From NCBI RefSeq assembly GCF_030382115.1, contig NZ_JAUDRJ010000003.1:824164-848216 (forward strand): DNA of 24,053 nt, given 5' to 3'. This DNA is from Nostoc sp. GT001. Lineage in GTDB: Bacteria; Cyanobacteriota; Cyanobacteriia; Cyanobacteriales; Nostocaceae. Made by a program: the position numbers and the translations under genes. How positions within the stretch are numbered: position 1 is the stretch's first letter; the number at the start of each line of letters is the position of its first letter. Below are positions 24,051 to 24,053 of the stretch, piece by piece. The notes below the pieces were generated by a model. It saw only the letters and a program-made list of their open reading frames with translations. It was not told the origin of the DNA and did not search any database.

Positions 24051-24053
24051 TCT

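Overview
The window looks like chromosomal DNA from a filamentous, probably heterocyst-forming cyanobacterium of the Nostoc/Anabaena group. It carries cyanobacterial genes (ndhB, the small photosystem I subunit psaX, an RRM RNA-binding protein with the typical C-terminal tail, a PEP-CTERM protein of the All3515 type). The HIP1 octamer GCGATCGC occurs many times inside genes and spacers. Intergenic regions hold heptamer tandem repeats, GC-rich palindromic repeats and a MITE-like element of the kind that crowd Nostoc genomes. I saw no tRNA, rRNA, CRISPR array, phage module or intact transposase.

Layout. 1-4100: rbp-type RNA-binding gene, a long repeat-bearing gap, a small double-glycine protein with a non-ATG start, sufE, and an alpha/beta-hydrolase-fold protein that lacks the usual nucleophile serine. 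4100-7500: a zinc-homeostasis block. A Zur-type PEP-CTERM gene and a COG0523 GTPase diverge from a spacer with two palindromic Zur boxes, and the GTPase is followed by a WD40 propeller gene. 7500-9760: a small exported CxCxxC peptide, then ndhB, which is broken in this sequence by one extra base. 9829-9990: a 162-bp MITE-like element. 10000-16254: five minus-strand signalling genes in two sets: REC-histidine kinase, FIST sensor and histidine kinase; then MetOD1-type sensor and PAS-histidine kinase. 16255-17606: a gene-poor stretch with several strong hairpins and gene relics. 17607-24053: response regulator, lipA, psaX, natD-like permease, hybrid histidine kinase, larE and a DUF4864 gene.

How the genes fit together. 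The strongest functional unit is the zinc block, where derepression of the GTPase metallochaperone and the PEP-CTERM protein under zinc shortage is expected. The second is the signalling cluster: three related kinases share an HEINNP core, and two of their neighbours are stand-alone sensory proteins. The cluster has one receiver domain but no DNA-binding output. Housekeeping genes (sufE, ndhB, lipA, psaX) are interspersed. Repeats have invaded gene ends: the same family supplies the C-termini and stop codons of lipA and the hybrid kinase, and a heptamer array contains the start codon of the hydrolase-like gene.
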